Shown here one piece after another: positions 46,970 through 55,441 of a stretch of 64,000 nt of DNA. The notes beneath the pieces were generated by a model. The model made no database searches and was not told where the DNA came from. It saw only the letters and a list, made by a program, of their open reading frames with translations. Numbering within the stretch: position 1 is the first letter of the stretch; every line of letters begins with the position of its first letter. The translations under genes were made by a program, and so were the position numbers. The DNA is from Aliiroseovarius crassostreae (GTDB lineage: Bacteria; Pseudomonadota; Alphaproteobacteria; Rhodobacterales; Rhodobacteraceae), in the NCBI RefSeq assembly GCF_001307765.1, contig NZ_LKBA01000019.1, positions 310,001 through 374,000 of the forward strand. Direction: 5' to 3'.

Positions 46970-47989
46970 ATGGTGGATTTGAAAAACCAAGAAAAATCAG
47001 GGTTTTCCGACGTGCGGCGTGCTGCACGCCTATCCATTGCACCGATGATGGATTGGACCGATCGTCATTGTCGTTATTTTCATCGCCTGATGAGCCGCGA
47101 GGTTCTGCTGTATACCGAGATGGTGACATCCCCGGCGCTGGTGCGAGGGGGGGCGCTGCACCTGCTGGATCATGATGACACCGAACATCCGGTTGCCTTG
47201 CAGCTGGGCGGATCTGATCCAAAAGAACTTGCCGCCGCGACAACGCTTTGCGTTGAGCGCGGCTATGACGAGGTGAACCTGAATGTGGGTTGTCCGTCCG
47301 ACCGGGTGCAATCGGGAACGTTTGGTGCGGTTCTGATGCGCAATGCGCCTTTGGTTGCTGATTGCGTTTCGGCCATGTTGGATGCGTCGCAAGGTATTGA
47401 TATCACGGTGAAATGCCGAATTGGGGTGGATGATCAGACCGCTGAAGAGGTGCTGCCGGATTTCCTGGAAAAGATCTCGGCCACCGGGGTGACGCGGATT
47501 ACGATCCACGCGCGCAAGGCCTGGCTGAAGGGGCTCAGCCCCAAGGAAAACAGAGATATTCCGCCACTGGACTATCCGCTGGTCCATCGGATGAAGCAAC
47601 AATTTCCGCATCTGCATCTTTCGATCAATGGCGGGATCACCACGCTGGAAGAGGCACAGGACCACCTGACACGGATGGATGGGGTGATGATTGGCCGCGC
47701 GGCGTATCACAGCCCGGGGGAGGTGCTCTTGACCGCCGACAGAGATATCTATCATACTGATGTAAAACCGAAATCCGGGCATCAGGTGGTTGAGGAGATG
47801 TATCCCTATATCGAACGCCAACTGGCGCAGGGCCTGCGGCTGAACGCGATTACCCGCCATATGTTGGGGCTGTTCAGCGGGCGCCCCGGTGCACGTATGT
47901 GGCGGCGCAGCTTGTCTGAAGAAGCACATAAATCCGGGGTCGGGATTGACGTGGTGCAAAAGGCCCTGTCCTATGTGACTGAAACCTAA
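46970..47989 (+). CDS. dusA: tRNA-dihydrouridine(20/20a) synthase DusA
   Basis: 339 residues from ATG 46970; the true start is uncertain. The FMN-binding TIM barrel starts with ARLSIAPMMDWTDRHCRYFH, then EMVTSPALVRGGALHLLDHD, LNVGCPSDRVQSGTFGAVLM with the catalytic Cys, KCRIGVDDQ, ITIHARKAWLKGLSPKENRD and LSINGGITTLEEA. It reduces uridine 20/20a of tRNA D-loops. The ~25 residues before ARLSIAP are not of the family type, and the region is island-like, so the 5' end probably was replaced on integration. Its TAA is also the first three bases of repeat copy G. Confidence 0.95.
   Translation: MVDLKNQEKSGFSDVRRAARLSIAPMMDWTDRHCRYFHRLMSREVLLYTEMVTSPALVRGGALHLLDHDDTEHPVALQLGGSDPKELAAATTLCVERGYDEVNLNVGCPSDRVQSGTFGAVLMRNAPLVADCVSAMLDASQGIDITVKCRIGVDDQTAEEVLPDFLEKISATGVTRITIHARKAWLKGLSPKENRDIPPLDYPLVHRMKQQFPHLHLSINGGITTLEEAQDHLTRMDGVMIGRAAYHSPGEVLLTADRDIYHTDVKPKSGHQVVEEMYPYIERQLAQGLRLNAITRHMLGLFSGRPGARMWRRSLSEEAHKSGVGIDVVQKALSYVTET
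47033..47070 (+). other. Probable attachment site in the dusA 5' coding region
   Basis: The stretch coding IAPMMDWTDRHC is the known integration region for dusA-targeting islands. Its partner copy was not found on the far side of the island, so the exact crossover cannot be placed from the window. Confidence 0.4.
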
Positions 47990-48103
47990 AGCATTTCCGA
48001 GTGAATGAGGGAGCATGTCATCCGTCGGAAACGCCCAGAAAACTGACATCTTCCGGGTGTTTCGACTTTTTGTCATGATCCGGCACAACTCCGAACCGCT
48101 TTC
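47987..48103 (+). repeat. Double-hairpin dispersed repeat, copy G (diverged)
   Basis: Starts with TAAAGCATTTCCGAGTG and contains GGAAACGCCC, GGGTGTTTCGAC and a decayed end GAACCGCTTT. Box order matches subfamily 2 in the inverse direction. The TAA at its start is the dusA stop codon, so the element ends exactly where translation stops. Confidence 0.6.
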
Positions 48104-48122
48104 CAAGAAATAGGATCCTTCC

Positions 48123-48941
48123 ATGCCTGACACTTACCTGCTGATCCAGATGGCGCTGCTGTTGCTGATCATCGGGGCCGGGGCAGGCGTGTTGGCGGGA
48201 CTGCTGGGGGTCGGCGGTGGTATCGTTTTGGTGCCCGCCTTTTATTACGCTTTCTTTACAATGGGATACGCATCTGACCAGCTGATGCAGCTGTGCCTTG
48301 CCACATCGCTTGCGACCATTGTTGTGACCTCGCTCCGTTCGGTTCTGTCCCATCACAAGAAAGGGGCGGTGGATTGGGATGTGTTGAAAAGCTGGGCGCC
48401 GGGCATTGTCATCGGGGCGGTGATCGGGGTGCTGGCCGCAGCGGAACTCCGCTCCAGTATCCTGCAGATGATTTTTGCAATTTTAGCTTTGATCGTAGGA
48501 AGTTATCTGAGTTTCGGGCGTGCGGACTGGCGTCTTTCGGATGAGATGCCGAAAGCGGGCCGGCGGGCCGTTCTGTCCCCGTTGCTGGGGTTCCTCTCTG
48601 TTCTCATGGGGATCGGGGGGGGGAGTTTTGGGGTGCCGGTCATGACGCTGCACGGGTTTCCCATTCACCGGGCGGTCGCCACGGCGGCCGGGTTCGGATT
48701 GATCATCGCACTTCCCTCGGTGATCGGCTTTCTGTTTGTGCCGGTGGCGATCGCACCGCCCCTGACCTTGGGTGCAGTGAATATTCCGACCTTCCTTCTG
48801 GTGATTGTTATGACAATGATTACAACACCATACGGCGTGAAGTTCGCCCATTCAATGAACCCGAAGCCGCTCAAGAAACTGTTTGGGATCTTCCTCATTC
48901 TGGTGGCTCTGAACATGCTGAGAAAAGCTCTGGGCCTGTGA
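48123..48941 (+). CDS. TauE/SafE sulfite exporter family permease
   Basis: 272 residues with about eight hydrophobic helices. The duplicated signature is seen as GVLAGLLGVGGGIVLVPAFY near the start and LMGIGGGSFGVPVMTLHGFP in the second half. These integral inner-membrane proteins export sulfite, sulfoacetate or related anions. No sulfonate degradation gene lies nearby, so the substrate is open. The stop overlaps the GTG of the next gene. Confidence 0.9.
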   Translation: MPDTYLLIQMALLLLIIGAGAGVLAGLLGVGGGIVLVPAFYYAFFTMGYASDQLMQLCLATSLATIVVTSLRSVLSHHKKGAVDWDVLKSWAPGIVIGAVIGVLAAAELRSSILQMIFAILALIVGSYLSFGRADWRLSDEMPKAGRRAVLSPLLGFLSVLMGIGGGSFGVPVMTLHGFPIHRAVATAAGFGLIIALPSVIGFLFVPVAIAPPLTLGAVNIPTFLLVIVMTMITTPYGVKFAHSMNPKPLKKLFGIFLILVALNMLRKALGL

Positions 48942-49774
48942 CTGGAGCTGTGACAGGGACTATGACTGCGTCCATGATTGCGACCATGAGAGAGCAATAT
49001 CACAAGCGCGGCTGGCTGCGCTTTCCTCACGATAGGGCCGTGCAGGCGTGGGTCCGCTCGGCCCAGCCCTTTGCACGCAGGGCGTGTGAAGATCCACACC
49101 AGATAAGCCATTGGCTTCGTTGCGGAAAAACATGGTTTGTCGGGGTGAATGCCTTGCCCAATGATGGAGAGGGGCGGCTTGCGGATGGGGGGCCGTTGCA
49201 GGGGGCATTGCGGGCCTTTGTCACCGCGGAACATGGCTGGTATCCGCTGGATCGCGGGCAGGTCTCCATCACCTATCCCGGCTATCCAAAACGCGATGAG
49301 GGGGAGACGGAGGCCGCGCATCGGTTCCGGCGCAACCGCGCCTCGGCACATATCGACGGGGTCAAGGCAGAGCTGGCAGGCGGCCAACGCTGTGTCGACG
49401 AAGCACATGCTTATGTGATTGGAATTCCACTAAATAATTGCGGGGCAGGGGCGAGCTCGCTGGTTGTCTGGGAAGGATCCCATCTGATCATGCGGGCCGC
49501 GTTTGAAGCCGCGTTTCAAGGGGTGCCCCCCGACCGGATGCGCCGCCACGACATCACAGAAATCTACCGGGACGCGCGGGCCAGGGTTTTTGAAACCTGC
49601 CGGAAAATTGAGGTTCAGGCCGGGGTGGGGGAAAGCTATCTTTTACACCGCTTTACCCTGCATGGGGTTGCCCCCTGGCAAGAGGGCGCCAAGGCCCCAC
49701 AAGAAGGGCGGATGATCGCCTATTTTCGCCCCGAATTTCCCGGCGGCATCGCTGATTGGCTGACCCTGCCTTGA
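48938..49774 (+). CDS. Putative Fe(II)/2-oxoglutarate dioxygenase-like protein
   Basis: 278 residues from GTG 48938, which overlaps the permease stop; ATG 48962 or 48974 are possible. The triad expected for the PhyH-like fold can be read: RASAHIDGVKAELAGG (H-x-D), LLHRFTLHGVAPW (distal His) and GRMIAYFRPEFP with the 2-oxoglutarate-binding Arg. It shares only these features with known families, so the assignment is tentative. It is probably coupled to the TauE/SafE gene. Confidence 0.5.
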   Translation: MTGAVTGTMTASMIATMREQYHKRGWLRFPHDRAVQAWVRSAQPFARRACEDPHQISHWLRCGKTWFVGVNALPNDGEGRLADGGPLQGALRAFVTAEHGWYPLDRGQVSITYPGYPKRDEGETEAAHRFRRNRASAHIDGVKAELAGGQRCVDEAHAYVIGIPLNNCGAGASSLVVWEGSHLIMRAAFEAAFQGVPPDRMRRHDITEIYRDARARVFETCRKIEVQAGVGESYLLHRFTLHGVAPWQEGAKAPQEGRMIAYFRPEFPGGIADWLTLP

Positions 49775-49876
49775 CGGGCGGGGGAGAGAAAACATTAAAG
49801 TTTTTTCAGGTTCCAGAAGGCAAAGTTTAATCTTTTAAAGCTGCGCAATCCGAAAGGTTAAAGATTTTGAAGCGGC

Positions 49877-50380
49877 TCAGCTCTGAATGGCCCCATCGCG
49901 CAGGAACCCCGCGACCGTTTCCGGGCGAAGGGCGCGTTTGGTCACGCCGTCCTGTTCCAATGTCACAATCACGCTTTCCGATCCGCACATCAAACTGCCC
50001 TCTACAAACACGCCGTACTCCATCACGAAAGAGGTGTTGCGGAAAGATTTGCAGCGTGCGGTGATCACGTAATTGTCGCCCAGATGCATCGGTTTGAAAT
50101 AGCGCGCATAGTTCGTGGCCAGCACCACCTGCGGGTCGCCATCGGAATAGGTCGAAACATGGTAATGGGCGAAAAACGGAATGCGGATCGATTCAAACCA
50201 ACGGAAATAGGCCACGTTATTGACGTGGTTGAGCGCGTCCAGCTCGTGAAACCGCACCCGGTCTGCAAGCCCGTAATGCCAGCCCTCCGGCACGCCCACG
50301 GATTGCATCTGCGCGGCATTCAAAGGGGTCACCAGCGGGATATGGGCGAAGGGGTCGGACTGGAGAGTGGGTTGGGACAC
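49877..50380 (-). CDS. 4HBT-type acyl-CoA thioesterase
   Basis: 167 residues. Hotdog fold with the FHELDALNHVNNVAYFRWFE motif, where Asp-x-x-x-His is the acyl-CoA thioesterase YbgC-like pattern, and YARYFKPMHLGDNYVITARC. It would hydrolyse short or aromatic acyl-CoA in the cytoplasm. It lies just downstream (in its reading direction) of the tRNA-Gly gene. Confidence 0.87.
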   Translation of the reverse strand: MSQPTLQSDPFAHIPLVTPLNAAQMQSVGVPEGWHYGLADRVRFHELDALNHVNNVAYFRWFESIRIPFFAHYHVSTYSDGDPQVVLATNYARYFKPMHLGDNYVITARCKSFRNTSFVMEYGVFVEGSLMCGSESVIVTLEQDGVTKRALRPETVAGFLRDGAIQS

Positions 50381-50448
50381 GGCAGAAAATCCTCAATAAT
50401 ATCAATATGCACCGTGCGTGAGCACGCGTCATCAATGTGCGGGGGGAT

Positions 50449-50522
50449 TGGAGCGGGTAGCGGGAATCGAACCCGCACCTTAAGCTTGGGAAGCTCGCAT
50501 GATACCATTTCACCATACCCGC
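50449..50522 (-). tRNA. tRNA-Gly (anticodon CCC)
   Basis: On the minus strand GCGGGTA at the 5' end pairs with TACCCGC at the 3' end. The T arm is GCGGG-TTCGATT-CCCGC and the anticodon loop TTCCCAA holds CCC. The 3' CCA is encoded. The D arm is short, as in other Gly isoacceptors. It decodes GGG. Confidence 0.93.
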
Positions 50523-50613
50523 GCTCGCGGACTGAGGTATGCGAACGCAAAGCGGACGTCAAGGAGGAAACCCTGACGCCCGCGTGATTTTTTATCTGGA
50601 TCTGCTTACGCGG

Positions 50614-52698
50614 TTATCCCCGGCGGCGCCGACGCCGGCCACCACCTTCGCCATCCCCGCCGCCGGTGTTGAAGCTGGGTTCGGGCAGCTCAACCACCGA
50701 GCGCAGGGTCGGGAAGGGATCCGACGAGTTCGGCATCGCGGACGCATTGACGAAATGCTCCTGGAAACGCGGCTCGACGGCGGTTTCGATCTTTTCGATC
50801 TGCCGCACGAGGGCCTCGATCTCGCCCCGAGCATCGCGATTGAGAAGCGCAATTCGCGCACCAGTGCCGGCCGCATTGCCCGCTGACGTCACGCGGTCCA
50901 AAGGCGCATCCGGGATCATGCCCAGAACCATCGCGTGTTTGGCCGAAATATGCGCGCCAAAGGCACCGGCCAGTACCACGCGGTCCACGTTTTCCACGCC
51001 GCGTTTGTCCATCAGCAGTCGTGCCCCGGAGTAAAGCGCCGCTTTGGCCATCTGAATGGCGCGAATGTCGCCATTGGTCACGGTGATCGGTTTGTGGTCC
51101 TCGTTCCCGTCCCACAGGCGATAGGAATTGGTGCGCCCATCAAGGAAGCAACGGGGTGTGCCGGTCTGTTCTGCAGAGCCGATCAGCCCGCCCGCATCCA
51201 CCAGCCCGGCGATGCGCATCTCGGCAATCACCTCGATAATGCCGGATCCGCAGATGCCGGTGATGCCGGTGGTGGCAATGGCGGCGTCAAACCCGTCCTC
51301 ATCCGACCACAGCTCAGACCCAATCACGCGAAAGCGCGGTTCCTTGGTGACCGGGTCGATTTCGACCCGTTCGATGGCGCCCGGTGCTGCGCGTTGCCCC
51401 GAGGAGATCTGCGCCCCCTCAAAGGCGGGACCAGTGGGGGAGGAGCAGGCCAGGACGCCATTTTTATCCCCCAACAGGATCTCGGCATTGGTGCCCACAT
51501 CGACAATCAGCACCAGGTCTTCGGACTTGTTCGGGGCCTCTGACAGGGCGACACCGGCGGCATCCGCCCCCACATGGCCCGCAATACAGGGCAGAATATA
51601 GGCGCGTGTGCCCGGTGCGATGGTCAGGCCCAGATCCGCCGCAGTCAGTTCCAGCGCGTCCGAGGTCGCGAGCGCAAAGGGCGCTTGCCCCAGTTCAAAC
51701 GGGTCGATGCCCAAAAACAGGTGGTGCATGACCGGGTTCATCACGAAAACCGCATCAAGGATCTGCGTTTTCTCGATCTCCGCTTCCCTGGCGATGTCAT
51801 CCACAAGGTCGTTCAGCCCGGCGCGCACCGCTTCTGTCATTTCCAGATCACCACCGGCATTCATCATTGCGTAAGACACCCGGCTCATCAGATCTTCACC
51901 AAACCGGATCTGCGGGTTCATCAGGCCGGAGGAGGCCACCACTTCGCCCGTCGACAGGTTGCACAGATGGCCTGCGATGGTGGTGGAGCCAAGGTCCACG
52001 GCAAGGCCAAAAACAGGCCCCTCGAAATAGCCGGGCCACAGGGCGACCACACGGGGGGTGCCCCCCGAATGCGGGCGGTGAATGGCGGCGGTCACCTTCC
52101 ATTCGCCCTTGCGCAGAAGGGGTTGCAGAGGGCGCAGCAAATGGGTGTCGATCTCAAGTGCTGCATGCCCGGTGGCGGATTTCAGGGCGGTCAAAAGCCG
52201 CTCCAGATCACCGGAAGGCTTGTGCATATCCGGCTCTTCCACCTCGACATAGGTCAGGTGAATGGTCGGGTTCAGCGTGATGTCGCGCAGCTCGGCACGC
52301 TTGCGCACAACCTGTTTGTGAACCTGGCTTTCCGGCGGCACATCGATCACCACATCGCCTTGTACCTTGGCCTGACATCCCAGGCGCCGCCCTTTGGGCA
52401 GGCCGCGCAGATTGTCATAACGCTCCTCGACCTTGTTCCAGTCGGACAGGGCGGTCTCGCTGACGGTCACCCCATGTTTGGGGAACTCGCCATAGCTCGG
52501 AGTGATCTGGCATTTCGAACAGACGCCGCGCCCGCCACAAACCGAATCGAGATCCACCCCAAGCTGCCGTGCCGCTGTCAGAACCGGGGTGCCAACGGGA
52601 AAATGCCCCCGTCGGCCGGAGGGGGTGAAAATGACCAGCGGATCTTTCTCGTTGCCCGAGGTCGGACTGGTGTTCGCAGAGGTATTTTCCTGAGACAT
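50614..52698 (-). CDS. RamA-like corrinoid reductive activator (ASKHA, DUF4445)
   Basis: 694 residues. A [2Fe-2S] ferredoxin domain is at the N terminus (VCGGRGVCSKCQITPS, then RRLGCQAKVQGDVVI supplying the fourth Cys). A middle domain follows, then the ATP-dependent ASKHA part with LAVDLGSTTIAGHLCNL, VDVGTNAEILLGDKNG and ICGSGIIEVIAEM. Such proteins reduce cob(II)amide to cob(I)amide in corrinoid methyltransferases. The C terminus is a Gly/Arg tail ending GGRRRRRRG, also seen in the methyltransferase at 55779-56852. Confidence 0.88.
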   Translation of the reverse strand: MSQENTSANTSPTSGNEKDPLVIFTPSGRRGHFPVGTPVLTAARQLGVDLDSVCGGRGVCSKCQITPSYGEFPKHGVTVSETALSDWNKVEERYDNLRGLPKGRRLGCQAKVQGDVVIDVPPESQVHKQVVRKRAELRDITLNPTIHLTYVEVEEPDMHKPSGDLERLLTALKSATGHAALEIDTHLLRPLQPLLRKGEWKVTAAIHRPHSGGTPRVVALWPGYFEGPVFGLAVDLGSTTIAGHLCNLSTGEVVASSGLMNPQIRFGEDLMSRVSYAMMNAGGDLEMTEAVRAGLNDLVDDIAREAEIEKTQILDAVFVMNPVMHHLFLGIDPFELGQAPFALATSDALELTAADLGLTIAPGTRAYILPCIAGHVGADAAGVALSEAPNKSEDLVLIVDVGTNAEILLGDKNGVLACSSPTGPAFEGAQISSGQRAAPGAIERVEIDPVTKEPRFRVIGSELWSDEDGFDAAIATTGITGICGSGIIEVIAEMRIAGLVDAGGLIGSAEQTGTPRCFLDGRTNSYRLWDGNEDHKPITVTNGDIRAIQMAKAALYSGARLLMDKRGVENVDRVVLAGAFGAHISAKHAMVLGMIPDAPLDRVTSAGNAAGTGARIALLNRDARGEIEALVRQIEKIETAVEPRFQEHFVNASAMPNSSDPFPTLRSVVELPEPSFNTGGGDGEGGGRRRRRRG

Positions 52699-52966
52699 GT
52701 CGCGCGTTTGTCCTGTTGTAGTCAGTTATCTGGAACCAATCTAAACAGGCCACAGGCCGCCGCAATGGCGAAAGGCGGCATAAATGGCCCAACAGCGGCA
52801 AAAGCCGTGAAATTGCGCCATTTTTCCACTCTGTTGCGACGGATATCAACCGGGCGGCAAACCGGGGGGAGGCGGGGTTGATCAGGGGCGCGCAAATCTC
52901 GCCCCCAATCAGGGTGCCTCAGGCTACATCAAATAGGGCCCCCGCGCGCCCTTCCTCTTGCCACAA

Positions 52967-53007
52967 ATATCCCGGGGTGAGGCCGAAGGCCGAGGGGCAG
53001 CGCCCCT
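52967..53007. repeat. 42-bp paired-hairpin repeat, copy 2
   Basis: ATATCCCGGGGTGAGGCCG, then AAGGCC and GAGGGGCAGCGCCCCT, differing from copy 1 at 30712 by one missing T. Its last base is part of the CoA-transferase stop codon, as in copy 1, so it likely ends transcription of the leftward gene. Confidence 0.7.
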
Positions 53008-54164
53008 TACGCCTCCAGCCAGTTCAGAATGTCCTGCCGGTGCTCGTCCAGCAAGGGGGCGGCGGCGTGATCATTGTGATCTGCCATTGCGCTCATCTTG
53101 ATCGGATTGCCCGCCGCCTTGAACGTGCCGCCATCGGGGGCGGGCAGGTCCAGCACCATGTTGCGGGCCAGGATCTGCGGGTCCTGCATCACCTGCGCCA
53201 CGTTCTGAATGGGGGCACAGGGGATCCCGGCTGCGGTGAGTTTCTCCAGCCAGTAGGAGACCGGGTGATCCAGCGTGATCAGCTCGATCCGGCGCCGGAG
53301 CTGCATCACGTTCTGGCAACGGTCGAGATTGGACCTGAACTCGTCCCGCTTAGCCAGTTTCGGTTTGCCCAGCTCGGTGCAAAGCCGCTGGAACAGGGCA
53401 TCATTGCCGCAGGCGATCACGAACAATCCGTCTTCGGCATGGAATGTCTCAAACGGTGCGATGGAGGGGTGACGTGCCCCCGATGGTCCCGGCGCCACAC
53501 CGGTTTCGTTGGAAATCGCAACCGCATGTTCGAGGATTGCCAGCTGGCTGTCGAGCATGGCCACGTCCACTTTCTGCCCTTCGCCCGTGCGTTCGCGGTG
53601 GTAAAGTGCAGCCAGAAGCCCATGCCCCAGAAACATGCCCGCAACGATATCCCCCACAGACGCGCCCACCCGCACCGGTTCGCGGTTCTTTTCGCCGGTG
53701 ATCGACATCACACCGCCCCGCGCCTGAACCACCATGTCATAGGCCGGTTTCAGCGCATCGGGGCCGGTATGCCCAAAGCCCGAGACCGCCCCATAGATGA
53801 TTCGGGGAAACCGCGCGTGCAGATCCTCCCAGCCATAGCCCAGCCGCTCCATCACGCCGGGGCGATAGTTTTCCATCACCACGTCAGCGCGGGTCAGGAT
53901 CTTGTCAAAGATCGCACGGTCGTCATCCTGTTTGAGGTTGAGCGCAATGGATTGCTTGTCACGGTTGATGGTGGCGAAATAGGCGGAATGCCCATCGCGG
54001 AACGGCGGGAAATGGCGGGTGTCATCCCCGATCCCAGGCATTTCAACCTTGATCACCTTCGCGCCGAGATCGGACAGGATCATCGAGCAATAGGGGCCAG
54101 CCAGTACATGGGTGAGGTCCACAATGGTGATGCCATCCAGCGGCCCCTTTGGGGAATGAGACAT
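53007..54164 (-). CDS. CaiB/BaiF family CoA transferase
   Basis: 385 residues. Class III CoA-transferase fold: LDGITIVDLTHVLAGPYCSM, LGAKVIKVEMPGIGDDTRHF, QSIALNLKQDDDRAIFDKIL, VVMENYRPGVMERLGYG, and the active-site region IYGAVSGFGHTGPDALKPAY with its Asp as acyl acceptor. It moves CoA between carboxylates such as formyl- and oxalyl-CoA, carnitine or itaconate; the substrate is not clear. It lies between the ASKHA gene and the C1 methyltransferases, but its direct role in that pathway is not shown. Confidence 0.9.
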   Translation of the reverse strand: MSHSPKGPLDGITIVDLTHVLAGPYCSMILSDLGAKVIKVEMPGIGDDTRHFPPFRDGHSAYFATINRDKQSIALNLKQDDDRAIFDKILTRADVVMENYRPGVMERLGYGWEDLHARFPRIIYGAVSGFGHTGPDALKPAYDMVVQARGGVMSITGEKNREPVRVGASVGDIVAGMFLGHGLLAALYHRERTGEGQKVDVAMLDSQLAILEHAVAISNETGVAPGPSGARHPSIAPFETFHAEDGLFVIACGNDALFQRLCTELGKPKLAKRDEFRSNLDRCQNVMQLRRRIELITLDHPVSYWLEKLTAAGIPCAPIQNVAQVMQDPQILARNMVLDLPAPDGGTFKAAGNPIKMSAMADHNDHAAAPLLDEHRQDILNWLEA

Positions 54165-54212
54165 GAAAAAAGTCCTTCTGTTCTCGGGCTGTTCTCGGGT
54201 TTGGCGGACAGT

Positions 54213-54328
54213 TAAAGCGTTTCGAGATTAACTTGAGACACACGTTGATTTCGAAACGCCCGCAACATCAGTAGGTTTCGAGCGTTTCGCCTCATTGTTG
54301 TGTCTCAATAATAAGTCGAAACGCTTTA
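54213..54328 (-). repeat. Double-hairpin dispersed repeat, copy D (subfamily 1)
   Basis: Same design and nearly the same sequence as copy C but in inverse orientation: TAAAGCGTTTCGAGATTAAC at the left, centre GCAACATCAGTAGGTTTCGA, and GTCGAAACGCTTTA at the right. Loop sequences GAGACACA and TGTGTCTC are again mutually complementary. Confidence 0.9.
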
Positions 54329-54425
54329 GCGCTCGCGCAACCTGTTGACCTTGAGGGAAATCAAGTTTCTGGCGGGATGACGTAAGGAAAGGGTATGCCC
54401 GTCATGCGTGCGTTGCAAGGCGACC

Positions 54426-54737
54426 TCAACGATCGTGAGACGCCCAGCAACAACGGTCAAATTCCGCATAAGCCAGAAGGGTGTCACTTTGCAGCCGCGA
54501 ACAGCCTCCAAACACTGTTTCGCTTTCAAAGACGCTGAGTATGCCCCTGTCCTGATGCGGGCTGCAGAGCTGCTCTGCGGGGCCAAGCCAGCCCGTAAGG
54601 CGCACGCCGCCTTTTGGCGTGACAGCAAAGAAATGATCCTGTTGCGTCGCGTTGGTCACGCAGCTCTCCGCCTGGGCCGGGAAAGTGGGCAAGAGCAGCA
54701 GGGCCATGAAAGCGAAGGGTGAAAAGACGTGTCGCAT
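54426..54737 (-). CDS. Hypothetical secreted protein
   Basis: 103 residues from ATG 54737. A type I signal peptide MRHVFSPFAFMALLLLPTFP with AQA-E cleavage is followed by a short mature part with four or more Cys (SCVTNAT, LCSPHQD, GGCSRL, FDRCCWASH) and the YAEFDRC motif, a type I recall in Rhodobacterales small periplasmic proteins. Cys content suggests disulfides. Function unknown. Confidence 0.65.
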   Translation of the reverse strand: MRHVFSPFAFMALLLLPTFPAQAESCVTNATQQDHFFAVTPKGGVRLTGWLGPAEQLCSPHQDRGILSVFESETVFGGCSRLQSDTLLAYAEFDRCCWASHDR

Positions 54738-54829
54738 GATGCTAGCGTCGCCCCCATAGCCCAACCTGTCCAGTCACAGACTATCGCAATTCGTGATGTG
54801 AGTTGTGCCCCTGTGAAGTCGCAACAGGC

Positions 54830-54942
54830 TAAAGCGTTTCGGTTTCAACCTGACACAGGGCAAAACCGAAACGCGGCAAGAGATATCAATGTCGTGGGCG
54901 TTTCGGAATAAATGTGTCTCAAGTTAATCTCGAAACGCTTTA
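54830..54942 (+). repeat. Double-hairpin dispersed repeat, copy B (subfamily 2)
   Basis: TAAAGCGTTTCGGTTTCAAC, loop core CCTGACACAGGG, CAAAACCGAAACGC, linker GGCAAGAGATATCAATGTCG, then GGGCGTTTCGGAATAAATGT and GTCTCAAGTTAATCTCG to CGAAACGCTTTA. The GACACA of the first tip is the reverse complement of TGTGTC in the second. Confidence 0.92.
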
Positions 54943-55242
54943 TGCCGCCGCCCTGTGGCAGGCAAGGCTGGACCAGCGTCTGGCCGGGGAGGGCCGGGGA
55001 GGAGATGAGCCGGGGATTTTCCATATGAAGGCATCGAACCCCATGGCCTGATGTTGGAGATATTTTACAGCACGGCCGAAGTAAACGGGCATCAGGGGCC
55101 TATACGGTGATGTTTCAACGTGAAAAGGCCATGATGAAGTGGTGCGGATCTGATACGGGCCTGATAAATTGTTGCCTCATTTCCGTTGTAACTGATTGAT
55201 GTGGAAGGGGTTCTTGCGGGCGAGCGTTCGTAAACGTTCCCA

Positions 55243-55279
55243 CAGAAAAAGAGGCCCAGCCTGAACAGGCGGGCCTCTT
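55243..55279 (-). terminator. Terminator of the small lipoprotein gene
   Basis: AAGAGGCCC and GGGCCTCTT pair around a 13-base loop; on the minus strand a TTTTTC tract follows. Confidence 0.75.
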
Positions 55280-55306
55280 AAATTCGTATGTAAAAGGGCG
55301 CCGTGA

Positions 55307-55441
55307 TCAGCTGACCGGGTTGCCCATTTTGTCATAGGTCACTTCCGGCATGATCGGGGCCGGTTCCGGCTCCGGCTGCGATGCGCAAGCGGCCAGGGTT
55401 GCAACAACAAGAAGAAGTGCGGCTGCGGATTTGATGGTCAT
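55307..55441 (-). CDS. Small lipoprotein, 44 residues
   Basis: Starts at ATG 55441 with AGAGGCAAAGAAC before it. MTIKSAAALLLVVATLAAC is a lipoprotein signal with lipobox LAAC, so Cys19 is lipidated. The 26-residue mature part is Pro/Glu-rich (ASQPEPEPAPIMPEV) and ends TYDKMGNPVS. Own terminator downstream. It resembles other Pro-rich small envelope lipoproteins of Rhodobacterales; function unknown. Confidence 0.72.
   Translation of the reverse strand: MTIKSAAALLLVVATLAACASQPEPEPAPIMPEVTYDKMGNPVS

Larger units (their letters stand above)
54738..55306. other. Intergenic stretch with repeat copy B
   Basis: Besides repeat copy B (54830-54942) and the terminator at 55249-55279, no gene can be supported in this 569-bp stretch. 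Confidence 0.5.

Noticed and set aside
51574-52881. Long open frame of 435 codons opposite the RamA-like gene
   Set aside because: It is antisense to a clearly homologous gene, has no family resemblance, and reflects GC-rich codon use on the other strand.
52878-54215. Open frame of 445 codons opposite the CoA transferase
   Set aside because: Antisense shadow with no recognisable domain; the opposite strand has all CaiB motifs.
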